Positions 7,332 to 16,548 of a DNA stretch of 64,000 nucleotides are shown piece after piece (within the stretch, counting starts at the first letter, position 1; every line of letters begins with the position of its first letter). Under the pieces are notes generated by a model. That model saw only the letters and a list, made by a program, of their open reading frames with translations, did no database searches and was not told where the DNA came from. The translations under genes were made by a program, and so were the position numbers. Source of the DNA: CAJINA01 sp964647585 (GTDB lineage Bacteria > Desulfobacterota > Desulfobacteria > Desulfobacterales > CAJINA01); the NCBI GenBank assembly GCA_964647585.1, contig CAZYGG010000002.1, positions 1-64,000 on the forward strand, in the 5' to 3' direction.

Positions 7332-10300
7332 TTATATTGTTCGGTTGTCTAAACCTTCCAGCAGGCAATCAATCTTGCACATGATCTGGTCGTCTTCATA
7401 GTTGCTCAGACCGATGGTCTGGCGCGGGCAGGCCGCCGTGCAGACGCCGCAGCCCTGGCACAGGGCTTCATCGATCATGATTTCATGGCGTTCTTCGTCA
7501 AACTGGGGCACCTCGAAGGGGCAGGCCCGGACACAGGTCAGGCACTTCACGCAGTCCTCGGTTCCCACCTTGGCGGTGATGGCGGACAGTTTGATCTCCG
7601 GCTTGGAAAGAAAGGTGACCGCCCGGGAAGCGGCTGCCTGGGCCTGGGAGATGGTTTCCGAAATCAGCTTGGGACTGTGGGCCGTGCCGCAGAGGAAAAA
7701 GCCCTCGGAAGGCATGTCCACCGGCCGCAGCTTTACATGCGCCTCAATGAAATAGCCATCCGGGTTGCGGTTGAGTTTCATAATGTGTGACACTGCCGTG
7801 GTATCGGCCACCCGCATCCCGGCACTGAGGACCAGCGTGTCCGCCTGAAATTCGATATCCTGTTTGAGTACGTGGTCTTCAACCCGGACCATGACACCCG
7901 TGTCAGTGGCCCTTACCGTCGGTGGCCGGTCCTGTTCGTACCGGATGAAGATGACACCTTTTTCACGGGCCGCGGTATAGTAATTTTCCAGCAGGCCATA
8001 GGTGCGCATATCCCGGTAGAGGATATAGACTTGAGTGTGCGGGTTGCGTGTCTTAACGGCCAGCGCGTTTTTAATCGCGTTCTGGCAGCAGATGCGGGAG
8101 CAGTTTTCAAAATCCTTATTGCGGGAGCCCACGCATTGGATCATGGCCACCGTGGAGAGGCCCTTTACCCCCTCCTTTTCCAGTCGATCACCAAATTCAA
8201 CCTGGGTTACCACCCGATTATCCTCCGGGTAAAGATATTCCTCCGGCTGGTATTCCCCGGCCCCGGTGGCTACCACGATAACCCCGTGATCGATAACCTG
8301 GCGGGTCTGGTCCGGTCCCACGGCGATTTCAGTTTTGAAATTTCCCTTGTACCCGGAAAACCCGTCGATCAGTCCGTGGGTGATGACATCGATTTTCGGG
8401 TGGGCCTCGATTGTGGCCGTCAGGTCTGCCAGGTAGGCCGGGATGTCGGCACCCTCAATGGTGTGGTGCAGGTTCCGGGCAAAGCCGCCCAGAGCAGCTT
8501 CTTTCTCCACCAGTGACACCGGGAAACCCTGGCGCGCGATAGTGAGGGCGGCATTCATGCCGGCCACGCCACCGCCGATGACCAGGGCCCGGTTTTTGAC
8601 CGGGATGGCGCGTTCCTGCAGGGGTTTGAGGGTCGAAACCCGGGCCACGGCCATGGCCACCAGATCCTTGGCTTTCTGGGTGGCCGCCGGTGGATTATCG
8701 GAGTGGACCCATGAATTTTGATTGCGGATATTAGCCATCTCGAACAGATACTTGTTCAGGCCCATGGCCACCAGGGTGTCCATGAAAATCGGTTCGTGGG
8801 TCTTGGGGGTGCAGGCGGCTACCACCACACGGTTGAGTTGGTGATCCTGGATGACTGCCTTGATCTTGTCCTGGCTGTCCTGGCTGCAGGTAAACAGGTT
8901 TTCGTCAGCATGCACCACGCCCGGCAGGCCGGCGGCAAAGTCCTTGACCGCGGGTACATCCACCACCCCGCCGATATTGATGCCGCAGTTGCAGACAAAT
9001 ACACCGATGCGCAGGTCCTCAACCGTAACATCGCGTTCAGCAGGGATGACGAGATCTTTGGTGTTACTGTCGCGGCCGGCGGCGAGCAGGGCGCCGGCGG
9101 TGCCGGCCGCCGCGCTGGCCTGGGTAACCGATTCCGGAATATCTTTGGGTCCCTGGAAGACACCGCAGGCGTAAACGCCCGGTCGCGATGTTTCCACCGG
9201 CGCAAAGGGTTGACTGTCAAGGAATCGGTATTTATCCAGTTTGATCCCCAGGCGGCCGGCCAGTTCCTCGCAAGATTCCGGTACCTGGAGGCCCACCGAA
9301 AGGACCACCATGCTGAAAGTTTCCGACTGTATCCGGCCGCTGTCATCTGCGTAGCAGACAATCAGGTCGTCGTTTTTTGCAGCCGCTGCGATGGCGTGCA
9401 CGCGGGCTTTTATAAAGCGGACGCCCTCACGGTTTTTGGCACGCAGGTAATAGTTTTCATAATCCTTACCGAAGGTCCGTATATCCATATTAAAAACGGC
9501 GCAGTCCAGGTTACCCTCGGCGTGTTCCTTGGCGATCATGGCATCCTTGATCGCATACATGCAACAGACTGAAGAGCAGTAGCCGTTGCCACAGCGATTG
9601 GTGTCGCGGGACCCGATGCACTGGAGCCAGGCGATCTTTGCAGGTTCCTTTTGATCAGTGGGCCGTACCAGATGTCCCATGGTCGGTCCGGAGGCACTGA
9701 GGGTGCGCTCGAATTCAAGACTGGTCACCACGTTGGGATTGGCTTTATACAGGTAATGCTCGGCCAGCGGGGCGGGATCGTAAGGCTCGCTGCCGGTGGA
9801 GAGAATTACGGATCCGACGGTCAGGTCTCTTTCAACCGGCTGCTGGTCATGATCGACGGCCCCGGCCAGACAGGCCTCCACGCACTGGTAGCATTCGGAA
9901 CAGATCCCACAGCGCAGGCAGCGGTTGGCTTCCTGTTTGGCCTCGTCCTCGTCATAGCCGAAAGAGACTTCCAGAAAGTTGCATTCCCGGGCTTCGGGGT
10001 CCAGGCAGCGCACCGGAACCCGCTGTTTTTGAGTTTCACCCGAAATGTCAGGCTTTTCAAAGAGCCATTCCTCTTCCCGTCCTGCGGCCAGGTCCTGATT
10101 GTTGATGAAACGGTGGATGCTTTCGGCGGCGGCCTTGCCGCAGGCCACGGCGTCCACCACAGACTTGGGGCCGTAGACTGCGTCGCCGCCGGCAAACACC
10201 CAGTCCACATTGGTCTGCAGGGTCACCGGGTCGGCCTGGAGGCCGCCCGGCGGTGTTACCGCCAGGCCCTGGCTTTCGGCAAAATCGATCTGGGCGCTCT

Positions 10301-11774
10301 GGCCGATGGAGATGATCACCGTATCCCCGAACATGGCTTCACACTGACCTTCGTCATACTGGGGATTGAAACGGCCGTCATCGTCAAAGACAGCGGTGCA
10401 GGTCTTGAATTCCAGCCCGGAAAACTTATTGCTCTTGTCGATGAAAAACGCCTTGGGACCGAAACTGTTGACGATTTTGATGTCGCCTTCCAGGGCCTCC
10501 TCAATCTCATGTTCCCAAGCCGGCATCTCGTCGCGGGCTTCCAGGCACACCAGGGTGACATTTTTAACACCCTTGCGTTTTGCAGTCAGCGCCACATCAA
10601 TGGCCACATTGCCGCCGCCGATAACCAGCACATCCTCGCCGAGGGCAACCGCTTTACCCCTGGCCACGTCCCGCAAAAAGTCGATGCCCTGCAGGACACC
10701 GGCCACGTCTTCGTTTTCAACGCCAAGGGCGCGGCCGCCGTGCAGGCCGATGCCCAGAAAGGCGGCGGTGAAACCTTCGGTTTTGAGGCTGTCCAGGGTG
10801 ATGTCTTCACCGAAGGCTACGCCGGTCTGAATGGTGACCCCCATCTTTTCAATAACGCTGATTTCGCGGGCCAGCATGTCCCGGGGCAGGCGATATTCCG
10901 GGATGCCGTAGGTCATCATGCCGCCGGCCACCGGCATTTTTTCAAATACGGTGACCGGGTAACCCTGCCGGGCCAGGAAAGCGGCCGTGGTCAGTCCGGC
11001 CGGGCCGGAACCCACAACGGCTACTTTTTCGGCTCTGGCTTCAGCCACCTCCGGTACCACCAGTTCACCCTGGGCAAGCTCCCAGTCCGCCAGGAAGCGG
11101 TGCAGTTCCCTTATGGCGATGGGTTGTTCCACCTCGCCGCGGGTACAGACCTCTTCACAGGGGTGATGGCAGACCCGGCCGCAGACAGCCGGAAACGGGT
11201 GATCCTGCCGAAATAATTTCAGCGCTTCAGCGTATTTGCCGTCGTTGATCAGGGCGATATAACCCTGGATACTCACGTGTGCGGGGCAGGTGGCTTTGCA
11301 GGGCGCCACGCTGCGCTTGGAAATACCGTAACCGCCTGGGATGGCCTGGGGGTATTTTTTAAAGATGGCTTTCCGGTTGTTCAGTTCCTGGTTGTATTCA
11401 TCCGGGACACTGATAGGGCAGACCTTCTCACAGTCCCCGCAGCTGGTACATTTGGAAAGGTCCACGAATCTTGGGTTCTGACGTATTTTCGCGGTAAACT
11501 GTCCCGGTTCACCCTCCAGGGCGAGCAGATCCGTGTTGGTGAGCAGTTCAATATTCAGGTGCCGGCCGACCTCGACCAGTTTCGGAGAAATCACTCACAT
11601 GGCGCAGTCGTTGGTGGGAAAGGTCTTGTCAAGCTGCGACATCAGGCCGCCGATGGCCGGTTCCTTTTCCACCAGGTATACGTAATAACCTGATTCAGCC
11701 AGGTCCAATGCGCTTTGCATTCCGGCAATACCGGCACCAACCACCATAACAGATCCGCTTGTTGTGTCAGTCAT
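7332..11774 (-). CDS. hdrA: Selenocysteine-containing HdrA-type polyferredoxin flavoprotein with inserted GltD-like module
   Basis: Reading the UGA at 11595-11597 as selenocysteine (residue 60) gives 1480 residues. The N-terminal 59 residues include a dinucleotide motif (VVGAGIAGMQSALDLAE) and FPTNDCAM; the frame then continues without a break into ISPKLVEVGRHLNIE, the normal HdrA continuation where relatives carry Cys. Next come a ferredoxin motif CTSCGDCEKVC (near 110), a GltD-like NAD(P)H/FAD module (about 155-590, VAVVGSGPAGLTTAAFLARQ), a second iron-sulfur/HdrA segment (CLRCGICSECYQC), a second FAD motif (VIGGGVAGMNAALTIARQ) and two C-terminal [4Fe-4S] motifs (CVKCLTCVRAC, CQGCGVCTAAC). 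HdrA proteins bifurcate electrons with HdrBC; here the gene stands alone, preceded by GAGGAAAAGC. Confidence 0.9.
11562..11579 (-). promoter_or_regulatory. Candidate bacterial SECIS hairpin in hdrA
   Basis: On the coding strand, a 7-bp stem CUGGUCG/CGGCCGG closes the loop AGGU. It starts 16 bases after the UGA, and a G is the second loop base. Spacing and loop match the general bacterial SECIS form that recruits SelB. The hairpin is within the coding frame. The fold was drawn by hand and includes two G-U pairs. Confidence 0.6.
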
Positions 11775-11997
11775 AGCTTTTCCTCACGCGTGTGCCCAGC
11801 TATGGGTTACAGGACGGGGCCGTTGCTGGAGGTCTGCAGCAGGAAGGGAAAATATCCGTTTCAGGTTAAAACGAACCCGTTGCACCCAAAAGTCAGAGCA
11901 CCAATTGAACAGGTAGCTGAGAGTATATTGTGTATCAAACCCAGCAGCGCGATGTCAATCCGGGTTAAGGACAAAACCGTCGGCTGTCCGACCGGGC

Positions 11998-12543
11998 TCA
12001 GTCGTGTTGCATCTTTGCGGTGATTGGGTGGATCTGGAACGGAAAAACGCCACCCGGACGGTCTGCCCGGTAGCGCTGCAGGGTTTTTTCAATTACCGGA
12101 AAGGCAATATCCTTCCAGGGGATCTCGGCTTCGCTGAACAGGCGGACCTCGGCGCTCTCTTTTGTTCGGTGAAAATTAGGGCTGACCATGCGGGCACGGA
12201 ACATCAGGTACAGCTGGTTGATGTGGGCAATGTCAAAAAGCAGGTAAGGTTCGAGCCGGTCAAGTTCCGCACCTGTCTCCTCAAGGGTTTCGCGGCGGGC
12301 GCCTTCCCTGACGGTTTCACCATTTTCAAGATATCCGGCTGGCAGGGTCCATTTGCCCCGGCGCGGTTCGATGTCACGCAGGCACAGAAGAATCTTGTCC
12401 TCCCATACGGGAATACAACCGACTACCAGGCGGGGGTTCTGGTAGTGAATCAGGCCACAGGCGCGGCAGACATGACGCGGCCGGTCATCGCCCTCCGGGA
12501 CCAGGCGTTCAACCGGGGCGGCACAGTTTGAGCAATAGTTCAT
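11998..12543 (-). CDS. NUDIX hydrolase with N-terminal zinc ribbon
   Basis: The protein has 181 residues. An N-terminal zinc ribbon (CSNC and CRAC, residues 4-27) precedes a NUDIX domain with the full NUDIX box GYLENGETVREGARRETLEETGAEL; the two Glu of EETG bind the catalytic metal. Zinc-ribbon NUDIX proteins of this kind resemble NADH pyrophosphatase or ADP-ribose pyrophosphatases, but the exact nucleotide cannot be told. The ATG overlaps the stop of surE by one base (TGATG), so the two genes are co-translated, which fits a joint nucleotide clean-up role. Confidence 0.88.
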   Translation of the reverse strand: MNYCSNCAAPVERLVPEGDDRPRHVCRACGLIHYQNPRLVVGCIPVWEDKILLCLRDIEPRRGKWTLPAGYLENGETVREGARRETLEETGAELDRLEPYLLFDIAHINQLYLMFRARMVSPNFHRTKESAEVRLFSEAEIPWKDIAFPVIEKTLQRYRADRPGGVFPFQIHPITAKMQHD

Positions 12544-13226
12544 CAGATCTCCATCAAGGTCACCGATATTTTTCCACCAAAACAGACAGCCACGTCACTT
12601 CCGGCGCTGCGCGGCCGGTCATGAATGGTCCCATCGTAGTGGTAATAACCTTTTTTTTCTTTAAACCGGTAATTGTGCGCGTGCCGGTCCCGGGGGCATA
12701 GCTCCCAGGGAACCGTCTTGTCCGGAGTGAGCGGACTGGGCAGGTTTATATTCCAGAAATGACCCGGCGCGAGATTTTTTTGCATGATGTCAGTCAGAAC
12801 ACGGGCGGAGTGGTGTCGGGCGGCGTCCCAATCGAGGTTCTGGCCGGGGGCGACATACTGGGATATCGCTAGGGCGCCTACACCTAAAATGGCGGCTTCG
12901 CGGGCAGCTGCCACTGTGCCGGACTGGTAGACATCGTTTCCCAGGTTGGCACCGGGGTTGATGCCGGCCAGCACCCAGTCCGCGTCCGGGGCCAGGCTTT
13001 TCAGTGCCAGACGCGTGCAGTCGGCCGGGGACCCGTGCACGATAAACCGGCCGTTTTCAGGTTGGTCCACGCGGAGCGGCTTCGTGACGGTAACCCGGTG
13101 GCTGATAAATGAGTGCGGGTCCTTCGGGGCCGCGACGATCACTTCGCCCAGGGTTTCGACGGCCTCCACCAGGGCCTGCAGCCCGGGTTCGCCGTAGCCG
13201 TCGTCGTTGGTGACAAGGATTTTCAA
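12543..13226 (-). CDS. surE: 5'/3'-nucleotidase SurE
   Basis: The protein has 227 residues. It opens with MKILVTNDDGY, in which the DD pair binds the catalytic metal. The SurE motifs HSFISHRVTVTKPLR (the usual S(S/G)xx), GSPADC and GINPGANLGNDVYQSGTVAAAREA follow in order. SurE is a cytoplasmic metal-dependent phosphatase of nucleoside monophosphates and is linked to stationary-phase survival. It is somewhat shorter than E. coli SurE, within the family range. It is the first gene of a two-gene operon with the NUDIX hydrolase. Confidence 0.95.
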   Translation of the reverse strand: MKILVTNDDGYGEPGLQALVEAVETLGEVIVAAPKDPHSFISHRVTVTKPLRVDQPENGRFIVHGSPADCTRLALKSLAPDADWVLAGINPGANLGNDVYQSGTVAAAREAAILGVGALAISQYVAPGQNLDWDAARHHSARVLTDIMQKNLAPGHFWNINLPSPLTPDKTVPWELCPRDRHAHNYRFKEKKGYYHYDGTIHDRPRSAGSDVAVCFGGKISVTLMEI

Positions 13227-13412
13227 CGGTTTCTCCGTGCAGGTGATATTTTAAAACTGGGGTGCAGGATACAATTGCCCGGTGGCTGGAATCAAGGAGT
13301 TTTTATGCAAACCCTGTATCGTATCAAGATTGCCAGACGATGCCCGGTCCGGATTTGATATTTTTAGCTGTGTATGCGAGGATATGCCGGTTTGGCAAGA
13401 CGGGGGTAAGCA

Positions 13413-13988
13413 ATGGGACGGCACACAGTTCAACGTGATTTTCAGCAGAGCGCAAAGCCGGTTCTGGTGGTTTTCGTGGTAATGGCGGTTTCCTTCTGCG
13501 GGTATTTTGGATCCCGGCTGGGGACCCATGACGGGTTCCACCAGGTAATGGCCCTGGTGTTGGGCAGCACCTATTTCCTGGCAGTTGCCTTTGGGCCGCT
13601 CTATGTGTTTACTGCCACGACCCTGCGCGGGGTGTCGCTCCCGATTCGGATCGTGGCCGCCTACATCAATCCGGTGATCTGGATGACCAAGGAAGTGCTA
13701 CGCCTGACCGAAGCCCATCCGGTTACCGAGGCGCTTTACTGGTATTTTAATCCCCTCAACGTGTGGCTGGTTTCCCTGGCTGTTCTGGAAATGGGGCTTG
13801 CCACCCTGATCGCCCGCCGGATGCTCCGCCGACGAGGCGCGGACATCCGGGTGGTGACCCCGGCCCCGGTTATCATCTCCCTCGCCTGTTTGGTTTTCGT
13901 GATCAGTGTCTACGCGTGGGGCAAAGGCGAAAACGTCTACGTGCTGTTCCTCGAGGGCTATCGGCACTTGTTCGGGGCCGGGATTTGA
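13413..13988 (+). CDS. Polytopic inner-membrane protein of unknown function
   Basis: The protein has 191 residues with about four transmembrane helices (LVVFVVMAVSFCGYFG near 18-33, MALVLGSTYFLAVAFGPLYVF, LNVWLVSLAVLEMGLATLIA, PVIISLACLVFVISVYAW). GGGGGTAAGC precedes the ATG. It ends 20 bases before the sulfatase start on the same strand, so the two are probably one transcript. I do not recognise the family, and a direct link to sulfate ester metabolism is only suggested by position. Confidence 0.7.
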   Translation: MGRHTVQRDFQQSAKPVLVVFVVMAVSFCGYFGSRLGTHDGFHQVMALVLGSTYFLAVAFGPLYVFTATTLRGVSLPIRIVAAYINPVIWMTKEVLRLTEAHPVTEALYWYFNPLNVWLVSLAVLEMGLATLIARRMLRRRGADIRVVTPAPVIISLACLVFVISVYAWGKGENVYVLFLEGYRHLFGAGI

Positions 13989-14008
13989 ATTCAAAGGTAG
14001 AAAAAGTG

Positions 14009-15397
14009 ATGATAAGGGTTTTTACTACCGCGATTTTTATCTTCTTCGGGGCATTGTCTCTCCCTGGATTCCAAGAGCCCGTATGGGCCAATGTTATACA
14101 AAGACCGAATATCGTTTTCATCGTCGGTGACAACCACAACGCCGATACCATGGGTAATGCCGGCCACCCGTTTATCAAGACGCCCGGCATGGACCGGCTG
14201 GCCAGCGAGGGGGTGCGGTTTGAAAACACCTTCAATACCACTTCGCTGTGTAGTCCGTCCCGGGCCAGCATCCTGACCGGCGCCTACGCCCACCGGCACG
14301 GGGTGAAGAACAACCACACCCCCTGGACCGGGCAGATGACAACCTTTCTCCAACACCTCAGCCAGAAAGGCTACGCAACCGCCTTTATAGGCAAGTGGCA
14401 CATGCCCGGGAAGGGATTGCCCGATATGCCGTTTCTGGATCGCTTTGTCTCCTATACCTACCGGGAGGGACAGGGGGCCTATTTTGACTGCCCCCTGGTG
14501 GTGGACGGCAAGGAAGTTCCCTCACGGGCGGCCTATATTACTACTGAGGTTACCGACTACTCCATCGAGTTCATCGAGAAGACCGTGTCCGTGCCGGTGG
14601 CACAGCACAGGCCGTTTTGCCTCTACCTGGCCCACCGGCCGGGACACCCGCCGTTTCAGGCACCGGAGTCCATTGCGGGCATGTATGACGGGGACAGTGT
14701 CAAAAAGGTGCTGCCGCCCAACGTGGACGCGCACTGGTACGGTAAGACCAAAGGCAACGTCTTCCAGGGCGTCATGATGGGATCGTATTACCAGAAATAC
14801 AGAAAGTACTGCGAGACCCTCACAGCCATGGACCGTGATATCGTCCGCCTCCTGGACCGGATCGACGCACTGGGTTTGCGCGACAACACCGTGGTGATCT
14901 ACATGGGCGACAACGGCATGCAGTGGGGCACCCACGACTGCCACGGTATCCGGGAGCCTTACGAAGAGTCGGCCCGGCTGCCGCTGATTGTCAGGGCCCC
15001 CGGCCTGGTGCCGGACCCCGGGGCAGTGCGCCGACAGATGGTCCTGAACATCGATCTGGCGCCGACCCTGCTGGCCCTGGCCGGGGTGCCTGTGCCGTCG
15101 GAGATGGATGGCCACAGTCTGGTGCCTCTGCTGGCTGATCCCGGGATCAACGGACGCGAGCATTTCCTCATGGAATTCTGGCGCTACTTTCCTGAAAACA
15201 CACCTGCCTACATCGGGGTGCGAACCAACCGCTACAAGTATATCGAATTTGAACAGGGGCGCGGCCCCTGGCTGTTCGACCTGGCGCATGACCCGGGAGA
15301 ACACCGCAACCTGTACGGCACACTTGCTGGAGAAGCACTCGGTAAGAGACTCAAAGCGACTCTCCAGAAACTGATGGCGGAACGCCGCATCCCGTAA
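14009..15397 (+). CDS. Exported type I sulfatase
   Basis: The protein has 462 residues. A signal peptide (MIRVFTTAIFIFFGALSLPG) precedes the alkaline-phosphatase-fold sulfatase domain: RPNIVFIVGDNH (metal-binding Asp), then CSPSR at residues 81-85, the C-x-P-x-R signature whose Cys is oxidised to formylglycine. A second metal-site stretch, VIYMGDNGMQWGTHDCHG, follows. In anaerobes the maturation is done by a radical SAM enzyme (anSME), not encoded here. The substrate would be a periplasmic sulfate ester, of unknown identity. I took the ATG at 14009 because the signal peptide begins there; the frame is open further upstream but overlaps the previous gene. Confidence 0.92.
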   Translation: MIRVFTTAIFIFFGALSLPGFQEPVWANVIQRPNIVFIVGDNHNADTMGNAGHPFIKTPGMDRLASEGVRFENTFNTTSLCSPSRASILTGAYAHRHGVKNNHTPWTGQMTTFLQHLSQKGYATAFIGKWHMPGKGLPDMPFLDRFVSYTYREGQGAYFDCPLVVDGKEVPSRAAYITTEVTDYSIEFIEKTVSVPVAQHRPFCLYLAHRPGHPPFQAPESIAGMYDGDSVKKVLPPNVDAHWYGKTKGNVFQGVMMGSYYQKYRKYCETLTAMDRDIVRLLDRIDALGLRDNTVVIYMGDNGMQWGTHDCHGIREPYEESARLPLIVRAPGLVPDPGAVRRQMVLNIDLAPTLLALAGVPVPSEMDGHSLVPLLADPGINGREHFLMEFWRYFPENTPAYIGVRTNRYKYIEFEQGRGPWLFDLAHDPGEHRNLYGTLAGEALGKRLKATLQKLMAERRIP

Positions 15398-15477
15398 TTA
15401 GCAAACCGAATAATCTTCTCAACGTATTAAAGCACTACAAAAATTTCGATAGCAATGGATTAATCGGCGCCACGGCA

Positions 15478-15569
15478 TGTCATTCTGAGGAGTGTAGCGA
15501 CGAAGAATCCCCTACAATAAAACATGGCCCTGGCATGTAAGGGACTCTGCGCTACGCTCAGAGTGACAG
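15478..15569. repeat. Dispersed TGTCATTCTGAG-type palindromic element
   Basis: The left end TGTCATTCTGAGGAGTGTAG and right end CGCTACGCTCAGAGTGACAG are inverted, with AGAATCCCCTAC near the left. Related copies lie at 25741-25880 and 55666-55783. Sequences of this type recur in intergenic DNA of many bacteria. It sits between the sulfatase and the peroxiredoxin gene, in a stretch of about 310 bases with no other feature. Confidence 0.6.
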
Positions 15570-15708
15570 GCTAACGGAAAATAGTTGTAAAATTTTCATA
15601 AATACGCCTCGGTATACGATTGTCTTGTTTTAGAGGATCCAATGCTTATGGTGAGATATACCGTTCCTCAAAAATATTTGCAGGAAATTAATAGAAAGGA
15701 GACTTCCA

Positions 15709-16359
15709 ATGAAGCTACAGGAAAAATTGGATAGATATAAACAGGGTTTTCTGGAAAGAACCCCGGAAACGATCGTGGCCGTGATGCAACGGGCCACCCG
15801 GGACCTGGCCAACTCCGGACTCGTGGAAAAAGCGGTGAAGGTGGGCGATTGCGCCCCGGATTTCACCCTCGAAAATACGGCTGGTGAAAAGGTCGGCCTG
15901 TCCGGCCTGCTGCTGAAAGGCCCGGTGGTATTGACATTCTACCGCGGCAAGTGGTGACCGTACTGCAATATGGAGCTGGAAGCTCTTGCCGAGATCACCG
16001 GCGAAGTCGAATCGCTGGGCAGCAGTATGGTGGCGATTGCCCCCCAGGCCCGGGAATATAACCTGGCGACGAAGACCGAGAAAAAGCTGGCGATCGATAT
16101 TCTCAGCGATCCGGGGAATGCGGTTGCCCAAAGCTACGGCCTTGGCCACAAGCTGCCGGAAGACCTCAGTGCCCTTTATCTGAAATTCGGCCTCGATGTG
16201 CCCAAACACAATGGAGACGATTCCTGGATCCTGCCGATGCCGGCCCGGTACATCATCGACCAGTCCGGAAATGTTTGCTACGCCCGGGTCAATGCCGATT
16301 ATACCGTGCGGCCGGAACCCGAGGAGACGCTTGCGGCGTTGAAAGACCTTGTAAAATAA
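15709..16359 (+). CDS. Selenocysteine peroxiredoxin-like protein (AhpC/TSA family, U-x-x-C)
   Basis: Reading UGA 15955-15957 as selenocysteine gives one 216-residue protein with U83. The N-terminal part runs VGDCAPDFTLENTAGEKVGLSGLL then FYRGKW; the UGA follows and the frame continues PYCNMELEAL. Cysteine homologues of the AhpC/TSA type read YRGxWCPYC here, so Sec takes the peroxidatic position and Cys86 the resolving one. The downstream half (VAIAPQAREYN, ILSDPGNAVAQSYGL, ARYIIDQSGNVCYARVNADYT) is a full thioredoxin-like fold. The role would be cytoplasmic reduction of peroxides. AAAGGAG precedes the ATG and an inverted-repeat terminator follows the stop. Confidence 0.92.
15973..15985 (+). 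promoter_or_regulatory. Candidate bacterial SECIS hairpin in the peroxiredoxin gene
   Basis: A perfect 5-bp stem GAGCU/AGCUC closes the loop GGA. It begins 16 bases after the UGA, the same spacing as in the hdrA gene of this window. A guanine opens the loop, as expected for SelB recognition. Drawn by hand. Confidence 0.6.
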
Positions 16360-16366
16360 AAATAAC

Positions 16367-16402
16367 AAAACCTGGCAAGCATTAGGGCTCTTGCCAGGTT
16401 TT
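16367..16402. terminator. Inverted-repeat terminator after the peroxiredoxin
   Basis: The 13-base arms AAAACCTGGCAAG and CTTGCCAGGTTTT are perfectly complementary around a 10-base loop, and begin 8 bases after the stop codon. The A and T runs at the two ends would allow intrinsic termination in either direction. Confidence 0.75.
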
Positions 16403-16403
16403 C

Positions 16404-16530
16404 AATGTCCAATATCGAACAAGGAACCGCAGAATGTCCAAGGAAGGAATTTTACCATTTTAATATCTATTGAATCGGTAGCGCGAAGCGCTGCAGCACT
16501 TGGATATTGGACATTCCTTGTTGGACATTG
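16404..16530. repeat. Intergenic inverted repeat with TTGGACATTG units
   Basis: The left arm includes CAATGTCCAATATCGAACAAGG, and the right arm (16499-16530) reads TTGGATATTGGACATTCC then TTGTTGGACATTG. Between them is GTAGCGCGAAGCGCTGCAGC. The arrangement parallels the element at 2273-2365. It lies between convergent genes directly after the terminator. Confidence 0.6.
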
Positions 16531-16548
16531 AGCAGTTGGTTCACTGTG

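Noticed and set aside
9651..11216. Long open frame of 521 codons antisense to hdrA
   Set aside because: It is the shadow of a GC3-rich gene; the opposite strand carries unmistakable flavin and iron-sulfur motifs, while this frame has no recognisable domain.
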